Shown: piece after piece, positions 45,371 to 58,400 of the stretch | Numbering within the stretch: the stretch's first letter is position 1 | How the letters are laid out: each line of letters begins with the position of its first letter | NCBI GenBank assembly: GCA_022605425.2 | Contig: JAKIMF020000001.1 | Location: 1,800,501 to 1,864,500 of the forward strand | Origin: Hamiltosporidium tvaerminnensis | Taxonomy: Eukaryota > Microsporidia > Dubosqiidae | Reading direction: 5' to 3' | Length of the DNA: 64,000 nt | Notes under the pieces: generated by a model | Seen by the model: only the letters and a program-made list of their open reading frames with translations | Told to the model about the DNA's origin: nothing | Database searches by the model: none | Made by a program: the position numbers and the translations under genes

Positions 45371-45515
45371 ATTCAGATATTATTTCAAATAACTAATCAA
45401 AATTTTCTTAGTTTAATTTTTCTAAAATCTGATTTTTTCATTTGTTTATTTGATAAGGAAATATGAAACTTGTTTACAATTTTTATTATAAAAGAATGAA
45501 TTCAATTGTTTGTTT

Positions 45516-45872
45516 ATGAAAACATTATCTGTCATCCTCTTCTTCATACTCGTTCAAGCCATCTTAGAAATATATTATGACTCACATCTTTACTTTATAA
45601 CAATGAGATCATCTTGTAATCAGGTGATATATTACTTCCATAGTTCCTTCCATATTACATTATATATTGTAGAAGTATTTTTGATTATAAATGCTTTGGT
45701 TTCAATATTACAATACTTCTTTATAGATACAAAGAAAATACCAATCCATGCATTTGAGCAGTATTGGGTTTTAAACATCGATGTATATATTGAAATGTTT
45801 AAATATCCAGAAAAATTTACTTGCTTAAAAATCATATTAGAACATAATGAAGAATTTGAGTTCAATATATAA
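45516..45872 (+). CDS. 118-aa putative secreted/membrane protein, copy G2
   Basis: Intact. It is a mosaic of features found singly elsewhere: Val13 and Ile77-His78 as in G1, Asn87 and Asp89 as in E2-left, FTCLKII at 101-107 as in the E1 copies, and the FEF tail as in E2-right. The upstream ORF (45496-45519) and 3' hairpin (45878-45907) are retained. Function is unknown; the signal-like N-terminus and second hydrophobic segment suggest export or membrane insertion. Confidence 0.7.
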   Translation: MKTLSVILFFILVQAILEIYYDSHLYFITMRSSCNQVIYYFHSSFHITLYIVEVFLIINALVSILQYFFIDTKKIPIHAFEQYWVLNIDVYIEMFKYPEKFTCLKIILEHNEEFEFNI

Positions 45873-45877
45873 GTGTT

Positions 45878-45907
45878 GGGGCTGGACAACCCCGTAAAAA
45901 ATGTCCC
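45878..45907 (+). promoter_or_regulatory. Conserved GC-rich 3' hairpin (copy G2)
   Basis: Same two alternative stems as in the other copies. Confidence 0.5.
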
Positions 45908-46476
45908 TGTTAGCAAATTATGTTCTATTAAAGAGACGATTGGATTGTTGGATTTATGAGAAATTTATAGAATAAATAAAAAGTTCAAAAGAATCGTATA
46001 TATTTAATATTTTTTCTTGTTTTCTTTCAAATTTATCTTTTTCATTTGTTAAAACATATAATGCCAAATAGTCTCATCTATTCTCAACACCGAGGGGCAC
46101 ACTAAGACCAGTGTATTTAATAAACTATGATTAAATATTTCAATACAAATATTTTTGTTGATTTATTACGCAAAAATAATTATTATAAATATAGTTATGA
46201 GATTATACAATATAAAATAGTATTTAATAGAGTTTGTATGCATATTTCTTTTATTGACAATAAGATAGAAAAAATATCAATTTCAAATAAAAGAGATGAA
46301 TCATAAAAAAACTATAATTAAACATAATTCTAAGAGATATAATATTATTTAATATATTATTTTTACTTTTGCATGTTTTATTTATCTTTCTTTGTTTTAT
46401 CCTGCTATATTTTCCTTTTTTTACTATATTTGAATTAAAACATCAATTTCAATCTTTTAATCTGCGAATATTATCA
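45908..46476. other. Intergenic AT-rich DNA
   Basis: Counterpart of 18537-19105. No gene is recognised. Confidence 0.55.
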
Positions 46477-46686
46477 TTAAAATAATTTTTGGTCTGATGT
46501 TTTCACATTATTACGATGACCTTTCCTATAATTAAACCATGAGCTGTTCTGAAGAAATACACGATTGTATAATAAACAAGTTATTTGTTGCATGTGAATT
46601 TTTAGTATTTGTGATATTACTGGTTTATACATCTTATGGACTTTATTTCCCTCGATTTCTATAATTGAATCGGTAAAAAGCAGCAT
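46477..46686 (-). CDS. Hypothetical 69-aa protein, unit 2 copy
   Basis: Paralogue of 19106-19315, open over the same length with about six substitutions (for example Thr for Pro in QQIPC and Arg for Met in FNYMK). No family is recognised, and the coding status is doubtful. Confidence 0.25.
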   Translation of the reverse strand: MLLFTDSIIEIEGNKVHKMYKPVISQILKIHMQQITCLLYNRVFLQNSSWFNYRKGHRNNVKTSDQKLF

Positions 46687-47759
46687 GTTATCACATCGAT
46701 ACTCAGCAGTCTATAACATTCAAATCCATGATCTTTCAATTCTAAAAAATGTATTTAGTATTTTATTTTCTTGATTAAATGAATAAATAGAATTCCATTT
46801 TAAAGATCGTGATCATCTAAAAAATATGCCAAAATCTCATTCACATTATTTATTTAAAATTACTACTTTATCTTAATCAATACTAATCTCATGAATCATA
46901 AATTTCTTTATTCCAAAGTATAATTTAAATGCCTTAAATTCTTTTTTTTCGTTTGGATTAATTAATTAATTAGCTTATAAAACCAATACGTCAGAAAAAT
47001 CTGTGAATTTAAGAACATCTTTATTGGTTTTAGAAAGTGTTGGATTATAAAAATGCAACTTTATAAATTAATATTATAGACATATGCCTTTCCTATTATT
47101 ATATTTTGTTTTTTCACAATTATAATTTCTAGGTTATTTTAATATAAGTTATTACAAGTTTTATTTTAAAATATAAAAATATATTCCAAGATCTCGAAGA
47201 AAGAAACTAAGAGAAACAAATATTATCTAATAATAAATATAAATATACATTCAAATGTATGTTAATTAGCATTTAAACTACAGGGTACATTTCTAAATCT
47301 CACGCTTTAATAAGAACCGATATTTTCTCGGATTAAATATAATATATATTATATTTTTTATAGAGTAAGAACATTGCAAGGTTTGGTTTTCTACTGTACA
47401 ATATATTGTTCTCGTCAACTTATACATAAAAAGCGAATATTTATCTCTTATATACTTAAAAAAATAGGTTCTGCTGTTTAATAAAATAGAATTTACATTT
47501 TAAGTTATCTAAAAGAGATTCTTTATTACAGTTTTAACAGAATTCCAAAAAAAATTACTTAATTTATTTACTGATAAAATAGCAAACCGTGAGAATATAT
47601 TTTAGGAATAAGTATCGAAAATTATTTAAATAATTTATCTTCATTTTAATTGAAAAGCGTTGAAATATTTTTTTCGAAACATGTTTATCTATGATAAAAC
47701 AGTTGAGAATCGTATGGTTCATACAACCAAATCTTGATTGTCCTTAATTTGGATTTTTC
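46687..47759. other. Intergenic AT-rich DNA upstream of the LRR pseudogene
   Basis: Counterpart of 19316-20381 with small indels. No gene is seen. Confidence 0.55.
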
Positions 47760-50118
47760 ATGAAAAATAGCGTCGGTCTTGAAAAATGTACAAGAAATCC
47801 GAAAAAAATAAATATTTGGTGTTTGTTGTTATATACGTCAATATTATCATATGGTGTCTCAGCAAACAAGTTTGTTTATTTGTTTGAAAAATTCGAAAAT
47901 ACCAAAATTAAAATTTACAGTGAATTGCTAAAAGGTATTCCGAGTATAGAAAAAAAGAAGAATTCGATTTTTTTAATGTTTATTATAACATGGATTTAAA
48001 GTCATTTGACAGCAAAGATCCTGTTTATACATATGAAAATAGGGGTTTCATTGGTTTTGAGGTATTAAATGACTTACTGAATGCAAACATATCAGAATAT
48101 ATAAATGGAAAAATTGAATGCAGTTTTGAGTTGGTGTATTTTTTAAAACTTACCTCTGATATTTCATATTTACCATATAATGTAAACAAAAACCAATTTA
48201 AATGTCTATTTTTAGGCTTGAAATATCTTAGAGCAATTGATAATAAAAATATTGTTAAACTTATAGGATGCTCCTTTCTAAAAATATGTAGTAACCAAAA
48301 CACCACAGATCTAAAGAAAGAAGAGGTGAAATATGAAGGTTTATTGTCTTTTATTAATTTAACAGGATTTGATTTTTATCTCAGGAAAAATCAAATTTCG
48401 GGTTTTTTAAATATTTTAATGATAAAACATAGTTTTTACGAAGATAATTTGATTTTATTAGGAAATAACAACTTAAATTTTGATGCAATTCTCTTTAATG
48501 AGCATATTCCTTACAAAAATCTATTAATAAATGATTATGAAGTATTTTGTACTCTTGAAAATTTCTTAAGCAATAATTACTATTTGAACACATTCAAATT
48601 TTTATTGGTGGAAATAGGTATAAAGTCATTAATAATTAATAATTGTTTAAATTCCAAAACTATATCTAAAAAATTTTATTTTTTCAGTCAAATGGCGCAT
48701 ATATTTAAATCAATAATAATTTCAAACTTTCAGGGATCTTCAGAAATTATCTTATATGAATTAAATAAAGGTGATGATATTAATATAGAATATTTTACAT
48801 TAATAAATTCAATCATAGAAAGTAATTATCTTTTTTCTTTTCTAAAAAAGCAAAGTCTGAAAGGATTAATATTTAATAATGTGATCATGAATGTATATCT
48901 AAGTTGTTTTGAAAATTATATGAATTCCAATGATACTTTAGAATATATCGATTTTAGAAATATGGAAATGGGTTTTTCTTGGTGGATTAATTTTAGTGCA
49001 ATATCAAATATACAGTGTGTTATACTTGACTTTGATTCATTTTATTTAGCAAATTATTTTATTAAAGAATGCAGTAATATTGGCTTAAAACTTGATCTTT
49101 ACTATTTAGAACTATGGTTTGAGGTTTAAAAATACCACTTGAGTTCTGTAATTTTTTAAGCCACTGTAAATCTCTGAAAACATTAAAATTTTTTAATTGT
49201 TTTCTTGATAAAAAAATCGAACCTAATTTATACCATGTACTTGAAAGTATGACAGGAATAGACACCTTATTCTTGCAAAATATACATTTTAGCGACAATT
49301 TTTATGAGTTTTTGTTTCAAAAGAAAGGAATAAAAATGTTACAGTTAAAAAATTCATGTTTCTCTAGAGAAATCTTGAGACTTGAAATATTAAACTTTAA
49401 TAAATCAATAACCCATTTGATTTTGATAAATATCAAAATTTCTGAACATATATTGATTGAAATATTTAAATTAAAAGACCTGAAAGTTTTATCTTTGAAA
49501 TTCTGTGGAATAATTTCCATCAAGAATTCAAGATCAAGGAATTTTATTTCAAAAAATATTCAAAGATTAAATTTATCGGGTTCTGATATAAATATTTTCG
49601 AATCGAATCATATTTTAGCAAAACTCGATAATTTAGAAAGCCTGCATTTATCTTATTTTCAATTTCATTCATGTTGTCTAACAAAATTAAGCCCCATGTG
49701 CAATATGAGATTAAAAACGCTTTCTTATAAAGGTAATAGCTTATATGTAAATGATTTGAACAGAATTAAAGATCTTGCGATTATAGAGAAATTAAATTTT
49801 TATAAATGCAAATTTATCGAAACTAGTTTTTATAAATTGGGTAGTGAATGCAGGTTTTTTAATTCCCTAAAAAAATTGAATTTGGGGTGTGTAGTTCTAG
49901 GTGTAGAAGATTTTCATTATGTAAGAAATTTTAAAAAGCTAAAATATCTTCAAATATCGTTTCATGCCATTCATTTAGTTGAAATAAAATTTAATTTAAT
50001 ATCTTTAGCGAAAAGTCGGTTTACCGCTAAATTATTTTTTAAAGAGATTGATTCTGAAGAGCTATCGGAATATTTTAAGGAGGAGGGTGTTGAAGAGGTA
50101 TGCAAATGGTCAATCTAA
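47760..50118 (+). pseudogene. Leucine-rich-repeat protein, unit 2, disrupted by a one-base deletion
   Basis: Paralogue of 20382-22741. The upstream frame (47760) and the A AAA AAG heptamer (47951-47957) are conserved. The -1 frame is open to a TAA at 49127-49129. A single missing base near 49121 (GAGG where unit 1 has GCTGG) shifts the frame, and the LRR-rich C-terminal half continues as a separate open stretch (ATG at 49249) to 50118. The protein would be cut at about the middle, losing most clear LRRs. This may be a recent pseudogene, a two-part gene, or a sequence error; the rest is nearly identical to unit 1. Confidence 0.65.
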
Positions 50119-51512
50119 AATCTCTATTTTAAAAATAATTTTATGCGCTGATTTTTTCTTTTGATTTACAGATCACTGATATAAGTAACTTTGTGATTTC
50201 TTTTTCGAAAAATAAATAAATTTCATAATATTGGTTTCATCTTTAGAAATTTTGCTCCTGGATATTTATAAATCTTTTTATCTTAAATTTCTTGTTATCC
50301 TTCTAGATTTATTTTAAACTTGTTTTTTCTTTTAGCTGATAAATGTTACATTTTTGGGCTATATGATATTTAGAATAAAATTCATGTTTAATTAGATTAG
50401 TATAACATGCTTTTTTGGGTATATCTTTTTTTATTGTATTAGGTTTCAAATTTCACCCTTATCACCATTCAATCGGAGTATAAACATTTTTGATTCAAAA
50501 ATGTTCAAAACGTCTTTTTGGTGTTTATTAGAGACGAGAATATATTATTTTCTAGTTATTACAAGAGAAAATTCCTAAAATAAAATAATATATATGACCC
50601 AAATCATTTGCTTATAAGAAATGGCCTTAAATTATTTACTTGAAAAAGTATAACAAAAATCTAAAAGAATTTATATTAATTTAAAATTTTATTACTTATT
50701 TCTATTTTTAAAAAAATGAAAATAAAATACATTTAATTGACACTAATCAGTAAGATTCTTTTGATTTGACTTAATATCTGGAAATCCATTCTAAATATTT
50801 CATATCTTAAGAAAATTTTATTTCTCTGCTATAGACTTCTTAGTTATAGTGTATGAGATATTTTTGTGCCCATTAATATTGCTTCTAATTATAAAGCAGT
50901 GGATTTTTATAGGACACAAAAATATACAAACTTTTTTACACTACATAATCAGTTTAATATTTTTATTCAATAATCAAAAGGTTTTTAGACAAAATTGAAT
51001 AAATAGATATTTTGGTTAAAATATGCAGATAAGGTAGTGTATTAAACACATTTAAATGTCCATTAATATCAAATGGAATCTAAAAATTTAAATTATAAAA
51101 GGTAGGTTTTTGAACAAAGAGTTCAGTTTATCTATAAAATTGCGCCTGATATATGTTAAATCCATATCAGCTATTTTTCGAAAATTTAAATATCCGAAGT
51201 TATAATTGGTTGAAAAATACATTTAGAATGAAAGTCATTTTCTCATATTCATGTTTTTGATTTTAAATTAGTCCAAACCGGAGGTTCTTTGAAATTTGAC
51301 ATAAAAATAGATTTTTATATATAATTCTAAAAAAACAAAATTCAATGAGAAATATAACTCAAAGAGTGAATGCTTTTAATATGTCTTCTTATTTTTAATG
51401 CTTTGTATCGGTTTTTAATTGGAAAACCTCGATAGCTTTCCATGAAGACGGGAGAAAAAAAATTTAGGGAATTTTTTTATTTATGCCTTTAAATAACAAA
51501 TTAAATTAACTC
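50119..51512. other. Intergenic AT-rich DNA
   Basis: Counterpart of 22742-24137. No gene is supported. Confidence 0.55.
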
Positions 51513-54500
51513 AATAAATTTTAATAAAAATTTCCGAATTAAGATTATTTTCTTCCTCCTCTTGTACCACCATCTTTTCTTTTTATAAATCCGATTTTTA
51601 TTTATGCTAATTGTCGGTTCCTCTAGTATGTTTTTCTATTGTGTACTAAAGAATGTGGTATTTTTTGCTCTAACGTTTTGAGCAACATATTCTTCATTAG
51701 GTTTTAAAATGGAGTGTTAGTTGCTTATGCCTCTCGGTTCCTGAAATGCACCTAATGACGCTGTCGCCCAGCTCCCTTCGGCATTTTGTCCTGATTCAAG
51801 TTCTCTTTGCCAGTCAAAGAAAATTGTTTATTCTGTCTTCTTAAGTACTATGGGAAGTATATATACCTCTACATCCTTGGTTATTAGGAATATATCAATA
51901 TATATCGTATCATTTTATCACAATACTGGCCCAGGCCACCACATAAGAGATTATTTCAACACTATACTTATAAATAAAACTTAAATTATTGGGTAGCAGA
52001 TCAATTTCCCTGAAATTTTCAGTATCAACTAGTTGATGTGAATTTTGAAGTAATTCCTACTTAAATAGGTGTTATTTTCTTTTCGCTAGTATATAAAATA
52101 TATATTTCGGGTCATTTTTTCCGGATTTTGAGATAAGTTTTTATTCTGGTATTTACTTAATATGTGCCTGCTCGTTTTCGATAATTTCTTAAAGTTAGTG
52201 ACTACTGATTTGTTTTAAAGACTGAAATTTATTTAGTTAAAAAAAAATCTGCGGGTATATGGCAACTTCATTGAGCTGTATAGTATAGTCTTTCCGAACA
52301 TTTTCTCACATCCAGTTCTAAATGTATACTGTTTTCTAGACTAGTTGCAGTGTTGACGCACACCATCTGCTACCCATAATATATTTCTATCCTGAGTATA
52401 GCAGAACATTGCTTAATCAAACGGCCTAATATTTCCTTTTTTACCCATCTTTAAGAGCCACTAAGACTTACAAGCGCATTTTTTTTCTTGCATTAATACC
52501 TTTGATTGAAGTTTTCTTTTTCTTTTTCCATATATAATTTAAGTATCTTCTAAAATTTTCCTACTGACTTCTACTTCCAACCTTTACTTTACTCTAAGAA
52601 GCTTTTTATTAGTACAAGGTGAGTTACATTAGCAAGTCTTTTTTTTAAGATCGCGTCTCGTCTAGTTTATATTCTTTGCCTTTTTCCAGAAAATTCAAGA
52701 TTTTCTGAAACAATGATCGCTCTGACTCTAAACACAATGTAAGTCTCTTCCAGGTTCTGTTCTAGCAAGGTACAAATACTCTTTAAATCCTGGGCGGGGA
52801 TGTATCTAATTTTGCACAAAAAAGGATCCACTGCATCATCCAACTTAGAAAGTGAGTCGGTTTAAGTCCAAGTACTCTTATGTAATATTCATTAACGATA
52901 TTACCCTTTTATAAATTGAATAAGTTTTTTTTTGTCGTTTTATCTAGACAACACAGTCTTCCATTCTAGAATCAGTTTTCTTCGCTTTTCATTAAATGAG
53001 CTTCGTATTAAATTTTTTCTGTTATCTGCATTATTCCTAAATATTTGGGAACACCAAAACCACTAGAAGAGTAGCAGTATCTTCGCCGAAAGTATCTTTC
53101 AGGGCCGACTTATCTCTATTTTTATGAGCTATTTTCGTTAAAAATTCTTTTACTGCGCCTGTCATAGCTTCTAATGTGAAGCTTTCTACTACAAGGAGCC
53201 TTATATCATTAATAAACAAGAGATTTTTAGTATTATGAGAATCTGCAGCATTATGTATTGTCACTTTCGTGTGTTTTTCATTGAGCTTTCGGCTTAAAGC
53301 ATTCCTACACAAACAAACAAAAATGATGAAAAGCTTTTTCTTTGCAAATTCCTGTATCAATCTTCTTGCTCATGATTTTTTCAGGCTCTACTGATATATC
53401 ACTTGTCTATTTTGATATAATTATCTTTATAACTTTCAAGAATCGAACAGGTAAATAACGTTTCCAGTGCATTGAGTCAAATAAACATGATTAATTGAGT
53501 CATAAACTTTTTTTACAACAAAAATCGTCGCATTCAGATTGTTTACATACATTTTATTAACAGCTAAATTAAATAAGGCTTACTCATTTGCTTTTTGACC
53601 ATTTTTTCTGGTTCTAATTGGTTTTCTTCAAGAAAATTTCGTCTCCTCATTGCAAGTTGAATAATCTTTAGGGTACATTTTTTCGTTTACTGATAGAGAT
53701 TAAACATAAAGTTTATCGGTTTGTAGTCAGAGACTATATGCTTTGTTATTTTCTGTATCAAATACGTAAAACTACGATAAAGCCAACCATTTTGGGATTT
53801 ACCTTCTAAAAATATGACTTTTGCAATATAAAAATGATTTTGTGAAGAATTGTAAGTGCCTTGATGAAAAAATTGTAAATACCATCAATTCCAGCGGCTT
53901 TTATTCAAAGAAAAGTTATGATAATTACGAATTCATCAATTGAAGGAAACATAATCCGATGATTATCTGACACAAATAGAATCAAATAATCACCATACGT
54001 GACAGTCATATTTTTGTTTCGCATTATAGAATAAAAGCTCACAATTTCATAACGGCTAGCTATATTCTTAAAGTTAACATGTACAGAATATCAAAAATAA
54101 AATCAATATCTGAACAGCTCAAACATACGATTCTCTTATGGAATGCTTACTTCATTTATCTATCCTAAGTTTCTTACCCCAAAATCTTCATTACTTATTC
54201 ATTTTAACTATAGCCTCGGACAAATCATGGATACAGATTAAGTTTACATTTCCCTCTCACATGATTTTCTCTGGCTCTTCGTTTTGAAGCGGAACAGATT
54301 TTAGGTCTTCGGAATTTTGCGAGAAGATCTTTGTTAAATACTGACGAAAAATTTTTACCTTCTATGTTTTCCTTCCAACCGAGTTTAAACTTCTATTTAA
54401 GTGTTGCCCCGTCATAGCATAACTGTGCAACTTGTATGGTGTGCGCTGTATCCGTAATTGACTCAGGTATATGAGCCTATGCATATTCACGGACCGCTCG

Positions 54501-55230
54501 ATTTTTGAGATCCAGAACTTGACATCAACCAATTAATTTAGATGTTTTGGAGTTCTAGCCAAAACCTTTTCTGATTTCCATCTTCAAGATTTCTTTGATT
54601 TACTCAAAAATTTATTCTAGACTTTTTGTTACTTAGTATTGTCAGCCGAGAAGCATGTATCGATGAAATAAGTGACAATTTTACGTCCATTTCTATTGTC
54701 TTCCAATTTTAATTCTTTGATAGCTCATGTTGTGCTAATCTATTTAACACATCTAGAGTTATAGCGGCTGAATTTTTCATATAGAACATGTGAAGCTCTG
54801 TCCAGATGATTATTGGCATTCTTTCAAATCTTGTCTGTAGTGCAAAAAAACAATTTGAAGACATTCCTTCGGGTCTACTGTTACAGAATCGAATATCTTC
54901 TGCAATACCATTAGCCTCTTACCTTCATGAATGGCTAGAGTACGGGGATTTGCCCGTTATAAAATGGCTCACACGATGCGACTTCAGCCGAACAGGCAAG
55001 AGGTGTGTTAGCCGAATTTAAGGTTTTAAGTCCACTATTTTACATGTTACTGCATGTTTGGCCTGGTGGATGTGTGATTTTGTATAGAGGAATAAAGGTA
55101 GGAAAAATTCGGTAGGTGTAGCTCATAGTTTTGCAACACTATTTCACTTTTATTCACCTCATCGACATCGTTTGAACTTTTATTCTATTATTTTTTTGTT
55201 TTTCGCCCCAACATTTTTCCTTATACTCAT
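51513..55230 (-). pseudogene. Old full-length R4 retrotransposon relic, unit 2, antisense
   Basis: Paralogue of 24138-27860. Recognisable pieces are an RT block at 53037-53360 (minus) with NALSRKLNEKHTKVT, the FIDD-equivalent FINDI, and EDTATLL, and the 5' start region at 55228-55230. It carries many stops and indels. It lies 218 bp from the much younger R4 copy B and in the opposite orientation. Confidence 0.8.
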
Positions 55231-55448
55231 TATTTTATTTTTACAAATGTGTATAAATAAATTAATTTAGTTTACTATATGTCTTATAAAACTATCAAAA
55301 ACATTATAGCTTTAAATAAATTTTTCATATACAATTTATCACATATCTGTCATATTTATGCAAACAAAGTTTGTCTGAAATTTTACCACCTTTTTTTGAA
55401 ATTGATCCTAATATTTTCTTAAATTCTTTTTATTGAGCATTTATTTTT
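55231..55448. other. Former upstream region of the CLASP-like gene, unit 2
   Basis: Counterpart of 27861-28076, now separated from its gene by R4 copy B. It ends in the left target duplication TTGAGCATTTATTTTT (55433-55448). Confidence 0.7.
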
Positions 55449-58400
55449 AAAATGGGTAGAAAGAAAAATGTTAGCAGCGAAATATCGAAAAATACCAAAA
55501 TAAAGGCTGCAAACGACGCTGATGAGGTGAATAAGAGTGATACCGAAGTACAAAAATGTAAGCTACACCCACCGGCGATTTCCCTACCTTCCTCCTCCTA
55601 CACAACAATAACACCTCCACCACCAAGCCAAACATGCAGTAAAATGCAAAATAGTGGGCTTGACACCTTACCTTCGCCTAATGCACCAGTTCCCTCTTCG
55701 GTTGAAGTCTCTGCGTGCGAGCCATCGTACGACATGACAAGCCCCTGTACTCTAGCTATTCCGGAAGGTAACAGGCTAATGGCATTGCGGACGATATTCG
55801 ATTCCGTAACAGCCGACCTGAAGGAATGGCCTCGAATTGTTTTTTTTGCAGTACAGACAAGGTTTGAAAGAATGCCAAGAAATGGCTGGACAGTGCTTCA
55901 CTGGTACTATAATGAGAAATTCGGCTGCACTTAAACTCTCGAAGTGTTAAAAAAAATTGGCACAAAGTGAGATGGGAAAGGAAGATAAATCAGAAGAGAA
56001 TGGAGAGCGACGTAGAATCGCCACTTGTCTCGCTGATACATGCACCTTGACCGACACCACGAAGTACATAAACCTGAGAGATAAATTCTTGAGTAAAATC
56101 AAAGAAATCTCGATGAAGGAAATTGGAAAAGTGGTGGTCCGAACTAGAAAACATCCAAATGAATTAGTTGATAGTAAAGTTCTGGATCTCATTAATCGAG
56201 TAGTCGGTGAATATGCAGGAGCTCATGTACCTGAGTCAATTACGGAAGCCGCGTATGTCATGCAAGCTGCGCAGATATGCTATGACGAGGCAACACGTAA
56301 AGAAAAGCCTAGATCCGCTTGGAAGGAAAACATAGAAAGTAAAATTTCTAAGCTAGTACTTTCCAAAGATCTTCTCGAGAAAGCTCGTAAGCAGGAAAAG
56401 CTCTCCACTTCGGAAACGAAGAGCCTTAAGAAAATCATGCGAAAGTTTAATTTAAACTTGAGCAGTGTAACTGATCTTTCTGAGGCTTTAGTTAAGAAGA
56501 ATGAGTCTTTGAATGTGTACGAGAAAAAAATTACGATGCATGAAAGATGGAAGCAATTCCGAAAAGAGAATCGTATGTTTGAGCTTTTCCGAGGTCGATT
56601 TTATCGTGAGTTATCTGAGCGTGTGGAATCCGAGCATGTGGTTAGTCGTGATGAAATTGTGAGTTTTTGGTCTACAATGTGGAACAAAAATGATGACACA
56701 GTCACGTATGATGATTATTTGATTCCATTTGTATCAGATAATCATCCGACCACGTTTCCTTCACTTGATGAATTTGTAAATATCATTAATTGGCTTCCCA
56801 ATTGGAAAGCTGCTGGAATTGATGGTATTTACAATTTTTTCATTAAGAAACTTACAACTTCACAAATATATTTATGATATTGTGAAAGTTATATGTTTAG
56901 AAGGAACAACTCAAGCTGATTGGTTTTACTGCAGGCTTACGTATTTGATACCGAAAGGAATTCCACGAAGAGAATCTGACTACAGGCCAATCACTTGTAT
57001 GTCCAACCTCTATAAGTGCACGACAAAGTGTGTGACGAAAGTCGTTCAAATTGAAGTGGAAAGGCGAGGGTTGCTTGTAGAGAACCAATTAGGGGCGGTA
57101 AGAGGTGTGCAGAAAGCGAAAGAGCAGGCTCTACTGAATATTGCTTTAAATAAAGAGTATGGAAATAATCTTAAGGCAACATGGATTGATGTTAAAAAAG
57201 CTTATGATTCAATAGATCATGCTTATTTAACTCAATGCATTGAAAACCTTAATTTACCTGATTGGATCCTGAAATTTATTAAGGTAATTATATCAAAATG
57301 GAAAATTGATATATCAGTAGGGCCTGAAAAAATCATGAGCAAGAAGATTGATAGAGGGATTCTGCAGGAGATAGTTTGCCACCATTGTTGTTTGTGTTGT
57401 GTATGGATCCATTAAGCCGAAAGCTTAATGAAAAATACAGAAGGTGACAGTACAAACAGATGCAGAATCCCATTCTACTAATCATCTCTTGTTTATTGAT
57501 GATCTTAAGATCCTTGCAAAAGACAGCTCCACATTGAGTGCTATGACAGGCGAGGCGAAGGAATTTTTAGAGGTGATTGGCTTAGAGATTAACAAAGAGA
57601 AGTCAGCCACAAATGATACGTATTGTGAAAATACTGCTACTCTTCTAGAAGGTGTTATTGTTTACAAATATTTAGAAATAATAGAAGATAGCAGAGGAAT
57701 CCCAACACGTAGCTCATTTGAAGAAGTACAGAGCAAACTCATATCAAGAGTTGAAAGACTTTGTCACACTAGATTAAATGCAAAAAATTTATTTTCTGCA
57801 ATCAATCAACATGCGATATCGTTAATCAACTATCACATAGGAGTACTTCGACTTGAACCGGCTGAATTCTCTAAGTTAGATGATGCAGTGCGTGCGGTGT
57901 TGGTGAAGAATAAGATACATCTCCGCCCAGGATGTAAAGAGCGTCTATACCTTCCTAGAACAGAACTTGGAAGAGGCCTACATAGTGCTGAGTTGCGAAG
58001 CGAACATATGCTTCTGCAACTCTTGGATTGTCTGGAAAAAAGTAAAGAAATATCAACTAGACGAGCAGCAATCCTCAAGGTGGAGAATAATAATAAAACC
58101 CATCTTGCACTAATAAAAAGCTTCTTAAAAGTAAAGTACAGGTTGGTAGAAGAAGTCACTAAGAAAAGTTTAGAAGAAGCTCAACTTGCAAAACTATATA
58201 ACGAAATAGAAAAACGAAAACACCATTCAAAGTTATATAATGCAAGGAAAAATGAGCTTGTGAGTGTTATTGACTCTTAAAGATGGCTAAAGAAAGGAAA
58301 TATTTGGCCACGCAATGAAGCTGTGTTCTGCTATATCCAGGATAGAAATGTATTCTGGGGAGCAGATGGTGTGTGTCAACATTGCGGGAAGTCTGGTAAA

